Of a stretch of DNA of 41,047 nucleotides, positions 1 through 7,229 are shown in pieces. The notes under the pieces were generated by a model that was not told where the DNA came from, did no database searches, and saw only the letters and a list, made by a program, of their open reading frames with translations. The stretch is from Paenibacillus sp. 1011MAR3C5. GTDB lineage: Bacteria; Bacillota; Bacilli; Paenibacillales; Paenibacillaceae. The stretch spans positions 1 to 41,047 of the forward strand of contig NZ_QZCF01000016.1 of NCBI RefSeq assembly GCF_003591485.1, read 5' to 3'. Position numbers and translations under genes: made by a program. Each line of letters opens with the position of its first letter. The first letter of the stretch is position 1.

Positions 1-42
1 TATCCACTTTTACAATTACGAACGATTACAGAAAAAACTAAA

Positions 43-99
43 CGGCCTCAGTCCCAAAGAATTTAGGGCTAAGGCCGCATCATAGATCTTTATTTTTTG
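43..99 (+). terminator. Possible intrinsic terminator at window edge
   Basis: The arms CGGCCTcAGTCCC (43-55) and GGGCTaAGGCCG (66-77) pair with one or two imperfections. A T-rich stretch follows at 88-98. It could end a gene lying left of the window. The T-tract is about 10 bases past the stem, so this is a moderate call. Confidence 0.45.
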
Positions 100-310
100 T
101 ACTGTCTACTTGACGGGGAGCAGTTCAGTGAATCGAGGCGGCTTTTCTCATCTAGACCGTAATCGCGAATGCGATCTATTTTTATGAAGTGTCACAAACA
201 AAGGAGTAGTGCCAACATAGGAGAGTGTAAGCATCGATGGAAAGATTCTAAGACGCGCGTAAGAATTAATCCGTTCGCCAGCTTAACATTATTTTATGGG
301 GGTATTACGT

Positions 311-889
311 ATGGGATGGCTTATGGTAAATACATTGAATCAAGCAGTAGATGTAGAGGACATTAACTTTAATAAAATCGGTAAGATCAACGTTGGTGAG
401 GCATATGGCTCGTTTGGCCAACATACTTCTCCACAGTACCTAAAAATTCGATTCCGAAATTCCTCGGGCAGTGTTCAAACAGGTTATTTGTTTGCTGACT
501 GGGGCGGTGCTGCTGGAGACGTTGACACACCATGGACGAATTTACATGTTGGAACTGTAACTCTTAAGGACTACAGCACGCTGAACAACGTGACACACAA
601 AATCTATAACGTTAGACGTTCCACAAATATCTATAAGCCGGATGGTACAACGATCATCGACACAATCTCGGCTGGTGGTCAAGTAGCTATGATGTCTTCG
701 TATGCTGGCGAATCCGGTACAAGTAATCCGGATTGGATGCTAATCCATTACTACAAAAAGACATCATCCTCGGCATGGCAATCCATTCTCGGCAGCGTGT
801 CGGAGTTTAATCTCTATCATGGTTTTGTTCCGATTGGACTAAACCATGGCTCCACAAAAAGTACACTGTCCGTATACGGTAACTGGTAA
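311..889 (+). CDS. Small orphan protein, unknown function, phage-like or accessory
   Basis: This is a 192-residue protein that I do not recognise as a named family. The open frame starts at 296, but ATG 311 is preferred because a GGGGG run lies 7-8 bases upstream. No signal peptide, transmembrane segment or cysteine is visible. The sequence is rich in Gly, Ser, Thr, Asn and aromatic residues and looks beta-rich; a YLFADWGG segment and a repeated Tyr/Val pattern suggest a small secreted, tail-associated or SH3-like fold. The surrounding DNA is A+T-rich and the next 400 bases contain decayed coding sequence, which suggests accessory or former prophage DNA. A perfect hairpin follows 7 bases after the stop codon. 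That this is a real gene is fairly likely; its role is unknown. Confidence 0.65.
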   Translation: MGWLMVNTLNQAVDVEDINFNKIGKINVGEAYGSFGQHTSPQYLKIRFRNSSGSVQTGYLFADWGGAAGDVDTPWTNLHVGTVTLKDYSTLNNVTHKIYNVRRSTNIYKPDGTTIIDTISAGGQVAMMSSYAGESGTSNPDWMLIHYYKKTSSSAWQSILGSVSEFNLYHGFVPIGLNHGSTKSTLSVYGNW

Positions 890-895
890 TCTGAG

Positions 896-927
896 AATAC
901 GTCACAGGGGAATCCCTGTGACGTATT
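896..927. terminator. Perfect 14-bp hairpin after the orphan gene
   Basis: The arms AATACGTCACAGGG (896-909) and CCCTGTGACGTATT (914-927) are fully complementary around a 4-base loop. There is no strong T-tract, only TTATAATT. It is probably a terminator or mRNA-end hairpin. Confidence 0.55.
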
Positions 928-971
928 ATAATTCGTACCCATAGTATTATAGTAAATATTAACCGTTCTAC

Positions 972-1151
972 CTTTCCTATCTAGTACGCACTGGATATCA
1001 AATTTTTGTCAACCGTGCTAAAGTGTATCGATGGATTCGTGAGAAGCTCGGTAAAAAGAAATAACGACTTCCAAAAGTCCAAACTCGAAAGTGGTTACAT
1101 CAGCCGAGGAGTATCTCGGTCAGATTGAACTCTTAGCCGATGGGGTGACTG
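972..1151 (+). pseudogene. Decayed short coding sequence, possible prophage debris
   Basis: Two short pieces read like real protein ends without usable starts. The first ends at the TAA near 1064 and reads GYQIFVNRAKVYRWIREKLG before a Lys-rich tail. The second, around 1077-1155, appears to need a one-base frame change: one frame gives SKLESGYI and the next gives SAEEYLGQIELLADGVTEDE. Lys-rich basic ends and 'KLESGYI..EEY' style helices resemble small phage tail or holin-region proteins. That link is an impression and not a family match. A good terminator follows at 1152. Nothing else is visible between 928 and 1330. Confidence 0.3.
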
Positions 1152-1180
1152 AAGATGAGGGGTGCGCCTCATCTTTTTTA
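1152..1180 (+). terminator. Intrinsic terminator
   Basis: The stem AAGATGAGG (1152-1160) pairs with CCTCATCTT (1167-1175) around a 6-base loop and runs straight into a T-tract. It points rightward and presumably ended the decayed genes upstream. Confidence 0.75.
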
Positions 1181-1330
1181 ATTAATTGAACTTTCTAGTC
1201 AGTTCAAACCATTCGTGATACTGAGAATAAAGAACTTCTCCCTTATATTTGGATATGACAGCAACAAAAAGAATCTTAACAATGGTATCAACCATCAACC
1301 ATTAATGCTTCATCTCATTGCCGCTGACAG

Positions 1331-2110
1331 TTACCAATCCTTAGCTTGCAGAAGGAACTGATGAATCAGATCATTTAATTTATTTGCTGCCTTCGTAGGT
1401 ATTTGGTGGCCGACTTTCTTAATATAATAGAGCTCGCTCTTCGGCAATCGTTGTCGAAGCAATTTGCCGTAAGGGTGAAACGATTTATCCTTTTCTCCAT
1501 AGATCAACATGACGGGTTGATGTATATTCTCTAACCGTGCTGTACAGTTATAATGTAAACTGTATTGGTAATACTGGGTGGCATTTTTGGCGTTTCCTTT
1601 CTTGGCGTCTTTAAATAATAGCCGAATCAGAGACATCTTTGTTTGTGCTTGCGCCCAAGCGACGGAGAGGGCAATCGTGCTAACCGCACCGATTCGGGAA
1701 AAGATGCGGCCAAGCCTTATTTTGTTTTTTAGTTTTCTGTCGCTTACTTCCGACATTCCCCCGATTACAATTCCACCCAATGCCAGATCGGGATAGGTTA
1801 ACAGAAATTCGAGTACAACCGAACCACCTGTTGAGTAACCGCACAAAAAGGCTTTATCGATCTTCAATCGCTCTATTAACCGCCTGATGTCCTCTACAAT
1901 CAAAGGATAAGTGATTTCTTCCTTGGATGATTCACTACTGCCATGGCCTCTGATATCAAAGGTGATCGTTCGAAAATGAGCCGATAATGGTTGAATTTGA
2001 TATTGGAAGACTAAACTGGTCAGCACAGGAGGATGGATAAATATGATTGCTGTTCCTTTGCCGCGATCGGTGTAATACATATTGTATCCGTTTATATGTA
2101 AATGGGACAT
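1331..2110 (-). CDS. Alpha/beta hydrolase
   Basis: This is a 259-residue alpha/beta-hydrolase-fold enzyme, probably cytoplasmic since no signal peptide is seen. The classic triad is visible: nucleophile Ser93 in the elbow GYSTGG, acid Asp208 in YGEKDKS, and His235 in VGHQIP. The oxyanion region is near IHPP at 25-28, and FDIRGHGSS at 51-59 is the usual strand-4 motif. The length is typical of the family. The start is supported by AAAGGTGAT about 5 bases upstream. Esterase, lactonase and C-C hydrolase members cannot be told apart from sequence alone, so the substrate is unknown. It is divergent from the small membrane protein at 2232 and appears monocistronic. Confidence 0.88.
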   Translation of the reverse strand: MSHLHINGYNMYYTDRGKGTAIIFIHPPVLTSLVFQYQIQPLSAHFRTITFDIRGHGSSESSKEEITYPLIVEDIRRLIERLKIDKAFLCGYSTGGSVVLEFLLTYPDLALGGIVIGGMSEVSDRKLKNKIRLGRIFSRIGAVSTIALSVAWAQAQTKMSLIRLLFKDAKKGNAKNATQYYQYSLHYNCTARLENIHQPVMLIYGEKDKSFHPYGKLLRQRLPKSELYYIKKVGHQIPTKAANKLNDLIHQFLLQAKDW

Positions 2111-2231
2111 TTGTGATCACCTTTTCAATAGAATTAGCAAGATTCAATAATCTTAAGTTCATCTTTGACCATGATTTATTAATTCCCAATGCCGGTTAAT
2201 AAAAACCTAAAAGGGGTGTGGAATATCACTC

Positions 2232-2674
2232 ATGAAAAACTTGGCGTGGTTAAAGGGTTTTGTATATGGGATTCTTCTATCTGGTATCGTTCCGTTAATC
2301 TTCATGTTTATCGCTCAGGCCCTGGCAGGAGGGATAACTTCTCTTTGGGGAGAAAGCTGGTTTTATTTTGCAGCATTGATACCATTCGTATTAACGTCAT
2401 CCATACTTGGCCATGTCTTATATCATAAGAAAGAAATGACGAACAAAACGAAATGGCTTGTCAGTTAATCTCTGCCATGTTCATTTCACTTTTTACTGGA
2501 ACAATAGGGGCTATATTCGGTGAGTATATCGTTAGAGGCAATTATGAAACGATTAATGTTGAGGATACATTATTGTGGGGGACGATCTATAGCTTTTTGT
2601 TCCTGCCCATATCAATTCCGCTTATGAGGGTAAATATCGAAATTCTTAAATATATAGTCAAAGAGCGATTATAA
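2232..2674 (+). pseudogene. Small integral membrane protein gene, probably frameshifted
   Basis: Two overlapping frames together look like one roughly 145-residue membrane protein. Frame one (2232-2468, 78 residues) has two hydrophobic helices and ends NKTKWLVS. Frame two (2453-2674, 73 residues) continues with two more helices, around LISAMFISLFTG and LLWGTIYSFLFLPISIP. The second frame has no ribosome binding site before its ATG, whereas AAAGGGGTG precedes the first. The simplest reading is a one-base indel near 2455-2470, either a real lesion or a sequencing error. Two separate translationally overlapping genes is the alternative. I do not recognise the family. Confidence 0.5.
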
Positions 2675-2705
2675 TCAAGCCGCGCGGCTTACTGTTCGAA
2701 TTGGC

Positions 2706-2744
2706 AAGCAAAGAGCATCGGAGCGTATCCGTTTGCTTTTTTTT
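2706..2744 (+). terminator. Probable intrinsic terminator
   Basis: The outer stem AAGCAAA (2706-2712) pairs with TTTGCTT (2732-2738), an inner CGGA/TCCG stem is possible, and eight T residues follow. The palindrome AAGCCGCGCGGCTT lies just upstream at 2677-2690. Confidence 0.6.
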
Positions 2745-2921
2745 GATGTACAAGTGTGAAGAATCATTCTATGTCAAAAAAATGCACATCCGAGTCAAAA
2801 ATATGTCCTGTTAAAGGCCGCTCTATATCGCATAGTAGTAGGAAACGAAAAGAAGGAGCGGATACATCGGCGGCTGGTATTATGCAGGGAAAAGAAACTG
2901 CAAATTATCCTTTTAAGGCGC

Positions 2922-2962
2922 TTGACATTCTCCTTAAAATCATATATCTTAAATTTAAGATA
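2922..2962 (+). promoter_or_regulatory. Promoter with MhqR-like operator (site 1)
   Basis: TTGACA (2922-2927) is followed after 17 bases by TATCTT (2945-2950). The perfect 18-bp palindrome TATCTTAAATTTAAGATA (2945-2962) covers the -10 box. It has the same arms and length as the MarR-family MhqR box I recall from B. subtilis (TATCTCGAATTCGAGATA), differing in the centre. Binding by a quinone- or electrophile-sensing MarR repressor is inferred. The gene it should drive seems to have been deleted (see 2994-3079). Confidence 0.6.
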
Positions 2963-2993
2963 AAATAGTAAAACAGAAGCGAGGGATACGGAA

Positions 2994-3079
2994 ATGAGGG
3001 ACCGCAGAATTATTCGCTGCAGCTGTTTATCGTTCTGTCGAGGGTCCACTAGTCGAACAATTGCTGCAGATTAGCGCGT
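2994..3079 (+). pseudogene. Remnant of a deleted gene under MhqR-like promoter 1
   Basis: A ribosome binding site-like GCGAGGGA and ATG (2994) follow promoter 1, but the frame soon closes. In the neighbouring frame a natural-looking protein end appears, with ELFAAAVYRSVEGPLVEQLL followed by QISA and a TGA at about 3079. The pattern fits a gene whose body was lost, leaving its 5' and 3' ends fused out of frame. The family cannot be named from this fragment. The rest of 2745-3170 holds only the two promoters. Confidence 0.3.
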
Positions 3080-3131
3080 GAACATATAGAGTGACGGATA
3101 TGCGGCAAGGATAGCCATTTGCCCAAAGCGG

Positions 3132-3174
3132 TTGACAGAGGTTTTTTTAAACTATATATCTTAAATTAAAGAAT
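3132..3174 (+). promoter_or_regulatory. Promoter of the DoxX gene with MhqR-like operator (site 2)
   Basis: TTGACA (3132-3137) has a 17-base spacer to TATATC (3155-3160). TATCTTAAATTAAAGAAT (3157-3174) matches operator site 1 at 15 of 18 positions and again overlaps the -10 box, at nearly the same distance from the -35 box (25 versus 23 bases). This suggests that one repressor controls both promoters. Confidence 0.55.
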
Positions 3175-3203
3175 CACAATTTTAAATTAGAGGAGAATGA
3201 GAA

Positions 3204-3599
3204 ATGAATATGGATACAGGTTTGCTTATCATGAGAGTGGTAATTGGTTTGATTTTTGCCGGGCATGGCGCCCAGAAGCTTCTCGGCTGGTTCGGAGGTC
3301 CAGGGCTTAAAGGAACCGGAGGATGGTTCGATTCCATCGGTATCAAGCCTGGTGTCGGAGCGGCTATCGTGATCGGGCTGTTCGAAGTAAGCGGCGGCTT
3401 GCTGCTGGCGCTCGGCCTTTGGATGCCGATCGCCGCCGCGCTGATCGTGATTCCGATGATCGGTGCGATCGTCAAGGTTCATGGCAAGAACGGCTTGTGG
3501 ATTACGCAGAATGGCATCGAATACAATTTGATCCTAATCGTTGTCGCTGTCGGCCTCGCTTTAATTGGACCGGGAGCATACGCCATCGGAAGCTGGTAA
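3204..3599 (+). CDS. DoxX family membrane protein
   Basis: This 131-residue polytopic membrane protein has four hydrophobic segments, at about 5-22, 50-70, 74-92 and 106-125. It has the DoxX hallmark GHGAQKLLGWFGG after helix 1 and a second conserved block at AIVKVHGKNGLW. The ribosome binding site AGAGGAG lies 8-9 bases upstream. DoxX proteins such as B. subtilis CatD sit in thiol- and quinone-stress operons and are thought to couple to quinone or sulfur redox; the exact reaction is not settled. Here it has its own promoter with an MhqR-like operator and is followed 74 bases later by a pirin gene, both of which fit electrophile/quinone defence. Confidence 0.85.
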   Translation: MNMDTGLLIMRVVIGLIFAGHGAQKLLGWFGGPGLKGTGGWFDSIGIKPGVGAAIVIGLFEVSGGLLLALGLWMPIAAALIVIPMIGAIVKVHGKNGLWITQNGIEYNLILIVVAVGLALIGPGAYAIGSW

Positions 3600-3673
3600 T
3601 GCGCTGAGCACATCCTGCTGCGCAGCACAGGGGAAAAGAGTACAGATAAACATTATTCGGGAGGGAACACATT

Positions 3674-4453
3674 ATGCAAACCATGGTATATGGACCAACA
3701 CTTCAAGCGATCGGCGCCTTCGACGGAGGCACAATTACAGAGCAGAAGCCGATTGGCTTCTCCGGGGAAGGCTCGGCAATCAAGCGGGTGGGCCCGCTAT
3801 TCTACTGGGCTTGGGCGAAGACAGCTGTCGAAGGCCGCATTCCCCTTCATCCCCATCAAGCATTTGAGATTATGACCTATGTCATCTCGGGCCAGGCCCA
3901 GCATGGCGATACGCTGGGAACGCGCAGTACGGTCGGAGCAGGCGGCGTACAGCTGATGCAGACCGGTTCGGGCGTCAGCCATGAGGAGCGGTTCGTCGGG
4001 CCGAATATGGAAGGCTTCCAGATCTGGTTCGAGCCGTATATCGACAAGGCGCTGCTCATGGAGCCGACATACAGCCAGTACGAGCACGAGCAGTTTCCTG
4101 AGGAGTCGGGCGATGGCTACTTGAAGAAAACAATTATTGGCGACGGATCGCCCATCTCGATTACGGTCGACGCACAAATGTGGGACGTAGTCATCGATGC
4201 CGGCAGGCCGTACAGGCATCCGGTATCAGGCGGCCGTGCGCTGACGGCGCTCGCCATACGCGGAGGCGGCTCATGGTCCGAGGGTGAAGGCGACGGCAGC
4301 ACATCGACTCCCTTCAAGCCAAAAGACTTCATCGTGGCGCGTGCCGATGAGGATCATGATGTCATCATCACAGCCGATGAAGACGCGCCGCTCCGGCTCA
4401 TTCTGATCGATGTGCCGCCGACGGTTGATTACCCGCTGTACCCGAAGCGCTGA
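3674..4453 (+). CDS. Pirin family protein (cupin, quercetinase-like)
   Basis: This is a 259-residue bicupin of the pirin family. The metal ligands His59, His61, His103 and Glu105 are all present (LHPHQAFE and VSHEER), matching the four ligands of human pirin. Some bacterial pirins, such as E. coli YhhW, have quercetin 2,3-dioxygenase activity, so a metal-dependent dioxygenase acting on a phenolic or quinone-like compound is possible. GGGAGGG lies about 8 bases before ATG 3674. The gene lies 74 bases after doxX in the same direction with no terminator between, so it is probably co-transcribed and shares the MhqR-like control. A strong terminator lies about 120 bases after the stop codon. Confidence 0.88.
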   Translation: MQTMVYGPTLQAIGAFDGGTITEQKPIGFSGEGSAIKRVGPLFYWAWAKTAVEGRIPLHPHQAFEIMTYVISGQAQHGDTLGTRSTVGAGGVQLMQTGSGVSHEERFVGPNMEGFQIWFEPYIDKALLMEPTYSQYEHEQFPEESGDGYLKKTIIGDGSPISITVDAQMWDVVIDAGRPYRHPVSGGRALTALAIRGGGSWSEGEGDGSTSTPFKPKDFIVARADEDHDVIITADEDAPLRLILIDVPPTVDYPLYPKR

Positions 4454-4574
4454 TTGCCAATCGGACGGCAGCGACATCAAGATACCCCATATGCTGCGAG
4501 GACCCCAGGATTTCACGGCTTCGTCCGGTCTGTGCTGGGAATCCGCAGAGATGGAGTAATAACTACGCGAAGGG

Positions 4575-4624
4575 AAAAAGCCCGGGAGATATCGATTCAT
4601 GATCGATAACTTCCGGGCTTTTTG
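4575..4624. terminator. Strong bidirectional terminator
   Basis: AAAAAGCCCGGGA (4575-4587) pairs with TTCCGGGCTTTTT (4611-4623), and an inner TATCGAT/ATCGATA stem extends it. A-rich and T-rich flanks make it usable from both sides. It ends the doxX-pirin unit. Confidence 0.8.
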
Positions 4625-4922
4625 CTCATAACGGCAGCCGGTGCCTGAGTTCGGTTGTGTTCCAGTCCAGGCTTCTGAACGGGCACGACGCAGATCGTCG
4701 TAGCGGAAGTCATTTTCGTAAGCGGCACTCGAAGCCATTCATGGTTTTAGTGGACATCCGCCCAAGAGTATGGCCTCACTTGAAGAAGCACAGCCTCCTG
4801 AAATAAAATAAACAGGCTTTTCGAAACGGCGGCATGCCCAGTTTCTTTCTGACCAGATTATTATGCCTCATATTTTTATAAAAGCGACTGTACAATTGCT
4901 TCACCCCGTATAAGCAGCAGGT
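4625..4922. other. Intergenic, no feature recognised
   Basis: Short open frames exist on both strands, but none has a ribosome binding site plus a recognisable protein. No tRNA, repeat or promoter stands out. Confidence 0.5.
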
Positions 4923-5388
4923 TCATGTATCCTGAACGACCGCTTTGCTTTTTATTTTCGATCTAATGATAAGCCCTCCGCTTGCTGCTGCGATGATGGC
5001 GAATAGAATATAGCATGTGTGTTCAAAGAGTAAGGTGCAAAGTTGCATGGGATCATTGGTAATAAAACGGCCTAAGGAGAAGAAGAGCAGCGTCCATATG
5101 AAGCTAGCTGGAAAGCAATGACTTCCTGGAACGTAATTTATTTAATATAGGAGCTCCTATCCGGCTGCCAAACACATATCCGAATGTTAGTCCGGATATA
5201 ACGCCCAGATAAGCCGAAAGAAACGTGGCAATCGGATGCATGGAATCGGCGTTGCTGACGGCACCGCCAGTCATGACAATCACTTCTTCAGGAAAAGGCG
5301 GACCTATTATACCAAGCCATAGCGAAAAGAACATTGCAGTATAACCGAGCTGATTGATCCAGTCAGCTAATTCGGACTCATTCATCAT
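4923..5388 (-). pseudogene. DedA family membrane protein, broken by internal deletion and frameshift
   Basis: The N-terminal part (5388 down to about 5107) reads MNESELADWINQLGYTAMFF and carries the DedA signature GPPFPEEVIVMTGG, then a helix ending SRKSLLSS at a TAG (5104-5106). In another frame the sequence from about 5109 to 4923 reads ASFIWTLLFFSLGRFITNDP and ends in a basic tail before TGA, like the last helix and tail of DedA proteins. About 50-60 residues, including the conserved R/H-rich central block, are missing between the two parts. Intact DedA proteins are about 200 residues. They are membrane proteins linked to undecaprenyl-phosphate or lipid flipping and membrane stress. GGAGG lies 15 bases before ATG 5388, which is long. 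Confidence 0.75.
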
Positions 5389-5435
5389 GAAATTGATATA
5401 ATGCCTCCTATAGCATGACTTTGAATACAATTTGA

Positions 5436-5465
5436 ATTATAAACAAAATTATGACTGTCAGTCAA
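5436..5465 (-). promoter_or_regulatory. dedA promoter with TetR-type operator
   Basis: On the minus strand TTGACT (5465-5460) is followed after 18 bases by TATAAT (5441-5436). The 13-bp palindrome TGACTG-T-CAGTCA (5452-5464) overlaps the -35 box. Palindromes of this form are typical operators of TetR repressors, and one is encoded divergently at 5539. Binding is inferred. Confidence 0.6.
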
Positions 5466-5538
5466 CTTTTTGGTTGGCGTTTCGTATTAAAGAAAAACCG
5501 ATGTCATGATACAATGAGTGGCAAGGGAGGCTGTATGT

Positions 5539-6117
5539 GTGAATCGGGAAGAGAAGAAGCGCATAACAGAAGAAAACATCATTGACGCTGCTTATCAGTT
5601 GTTTTCCAGCAAAGGCTATGACTTAACAACCGTAGCGGATATTACCGAATTGGCTGGCGTAGCAAAAGGCACATTTTTTAATTACTTTCGTACGAAAGAC
5701 GAGGTTTTAGTTCGCATTCAAAAGTCGTTGTTTTTTAGTGAAATCACACAAATCAGCGAGCAGGCAGACAGCCCCTTTACACCAAAGGTCTTGTCTCTGG
5801 TAAAGGAATTAGGAGACTCGTTTAACGGCAACCGAACTCTGGTGCGCGTATCCCTTCAGCAGCTCTTGTCCGGCGGCTCGGCGGGAACGATTCAAGGTAG
5901 CATGCAAGCCAAAGTAGATGCCTTAACGGTTATTTTCAAAAAAGCTCAACAAGCGGGAGAGTTGACCGGAGACATTCCAGCCGAAGAAATGTCGCAAACA
6001 GCGCTGAAATTATATAAAGGCACACTGATGGATTGGTGCACAAGCAGAGTTGAGGCGAACCTCGGAGATCAATTGATGGAGGCTTTTCGCATTTTTACAA
6101 GGGGGATTCAAAGATAA
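5539..6117 (+). CDS. TetR/AcrR family transcriptional repressor
   Basis: This 192-residue regulator starts at GTG 5539, chosen because AAGGGAGG lies 7 bases upstream; the frame also opens at GTG 5518 without a site. Residues 9-55 hold the TetR helix-turn-helix with the usual pattern (ITEENIIDAAYQLFSSKGY, then TTVADITELAGVAKGTFFNY and F..KDE). The C-terminal two thirds is the all-helical ligand-binding and dimer domain, which names no ligand. It is divergent from the broken dedA gene, with a TGACTG/CAGTCA palindrome between them, so it probably repressed dedA and itself. The regulator looks intact although its apparent target is destroyed; it may have other targets. Confidence 0.88.
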   Translation: MNREEKKRITEENIIDAAYQLFSSKGYDLTTVADITELAGVAKGTFFNYFRTKDEVLVRIQKSLFFSEITQISEQADSPFTPKVLSLVKELGDSFNGNRTLVRVSLQQLLSGGSAGTIQGSMQAKVDALTVIFKKAQQAGELTGDIPAEEMSQTALKLYKGTLMDWCTSRVEANLGDQLMEAFRIFTRGIQR

Positions 6118-6152
6118 AGCACAAGTCATTACGCAATGTCCCTTTTCAGATG

Positions 6153-6201
6153 AAAAAAAGAGCTTAACCAGGCATTTGCTGCCGGTTAAGCTCTTTTTTT
6201 T
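6153..6201. terminator. Strong bidirectional terminator
   Basis: AAAAAAAGAGCTTAACC (6153-6169) pairs perfectly with GGTTAAGCTCTTTTTTT (6184-6200). It ends the tetR transcript. Confidence 0.85.
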
Positions 6202-6314
6202 GCATAAAACAGATGGATGCCACATCTGTTTGTCCAAGCCATTCCTTCATGCGCTGCATCTTCTATAAGTGTACAACCCCTAATCTTGGATTTCCAAAAG
6301 GAGGCGTTTAAAGA

Positions 6315-7229
6315 ATGGCGACTGTTGATGTAGTTAGTGTGTTTACAAGAGGCGCAAGGTCAAGCGATACGGCTGCGCTGCGCCAGACAAGAGTAGCGAA
6401 TGACATTGCAAGAGCGACAGCGGTATGGAGCACAGGTTTTTTCCCGGGAGTAAGCTGCAATATCAATTTTAACAACTTGCAGATTATCTTCCGGGATGAC
6501 GTGACGCTGGAAGCGAACACCGTGCCGGGTATTAGCGATCCCAGAATCGTCAATCTGATCTCGCAGACGAAAGCGGCTGTGAACAACGCAGTAGCGATTT
6601 ATGTTATCTACGTTAGCGGACCAACCTTAAGCTCTGGCGCAATTGGCAATGCAGGACCGCAATTCGATAATTTCGTCAGCACAACAAATTTTCGGCTAGT
6701 GGGAAATTGTGTCATGAGCGACGATGCCATCGATACCTACGCATTGGCGCATGAAGCGGGACATGTTCTGTTTGGCCGATTCCTGAATAATAACTCGGAC
6801 AGCTTTACGATTAACGATCCTTCGAACCCGGGAGAAGCTCATAACAACGTTCCGAATAATATCATGTTCCCGTTCATCCCTGCAAGTAATCCGTTCATCA
6901 ATGCCGCGCAATGCAACGTGGCGAGCCAAAGCCGAGTCATCCGCGAGAATGCCGGTGCAACCCCGGTGGCAGCTATGGCTGGGGCGAATGCTTTCTCTCC
7001 CATCACGAACAATGCTGCCGCTGCCGGTTCTTCATCGAAAAAAGGAGGATGCTGTTCGTGCTGCGATCAAGAACATCACCCCGGTTATATCTGTGTGCCT
7101 ATTCCGAAGCGGGTGAGAAAATTGAATGAACATGTGTTTAAGCTGCTGAAGAAGGCTGGTCCGGATAAACTGAATACGACGTTTAATTTTATCTGCAAAG
7201 ACAAAATGATCGTCCTTAAACACAGGTAA
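6315..7229 (+). CDS. Putative zinc metalloprotease (HExxH) with C-terminal Cys cluster
   Basis: This 304-residue protein has no signal peptide. The zinc-protease helix LAHEAGHVLFG places His146, Glu147 and His150, and a later His176 in EAHNNVPNNIMFP could be the third ligand before a NIM 'Met-turn' like that of metzincins. The spacing is not the standard HExxHxxGxxH, so this would be a variant zincin. Residues 1-135 look like the beta-rich half of such a domain. After an Ala/Asn-rich linker (212-240) comes a Cys cluster GGCCSCCDQEHHPGYIC (244-260), then a basic helical tail. AAAGGAGG lies about 10 bases upstream. The gene is convergent with, and overlaps by 14 bp, the Gly/Pro-rich gene at 7216. 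Protease activity and location are inferred; a spore or cell-surface role is possible. Confidence 0.7.
   Translation: MATVDVVSVFTRGARSSDTAALRQTRVANDIARATAVWSTGFFPGVSCNINFNNLQIIFRDDVTLEANTVPGISDPRIVNLISQTKAAVNNAVAIYVIYVSGPTLSSGAIGNAGPQFDNFVSTTNFRLVGNCVMSDDAIDTYALAHEAGHVLFGRFLNNNSDSFTINDPSNPGEAHNNVPNNIMFPFIPASNPFINAAQCNVASQSRVIRENAGATPVAAMAGANAFSPITNNAAAAGSSSKKGGCCSCCDQEHHPGYICVPIPKRVRKLNEHVFKLLKKAGPDKLNTTFNFICKDKMIVLKHR

Noticed and set aside
4271..4738. 155-codon leftward open frame near the pirin 3' end
   Set aside because: It runs through the strong terminator at 4575-4624 and into the pirin gene, with no recognisable content.
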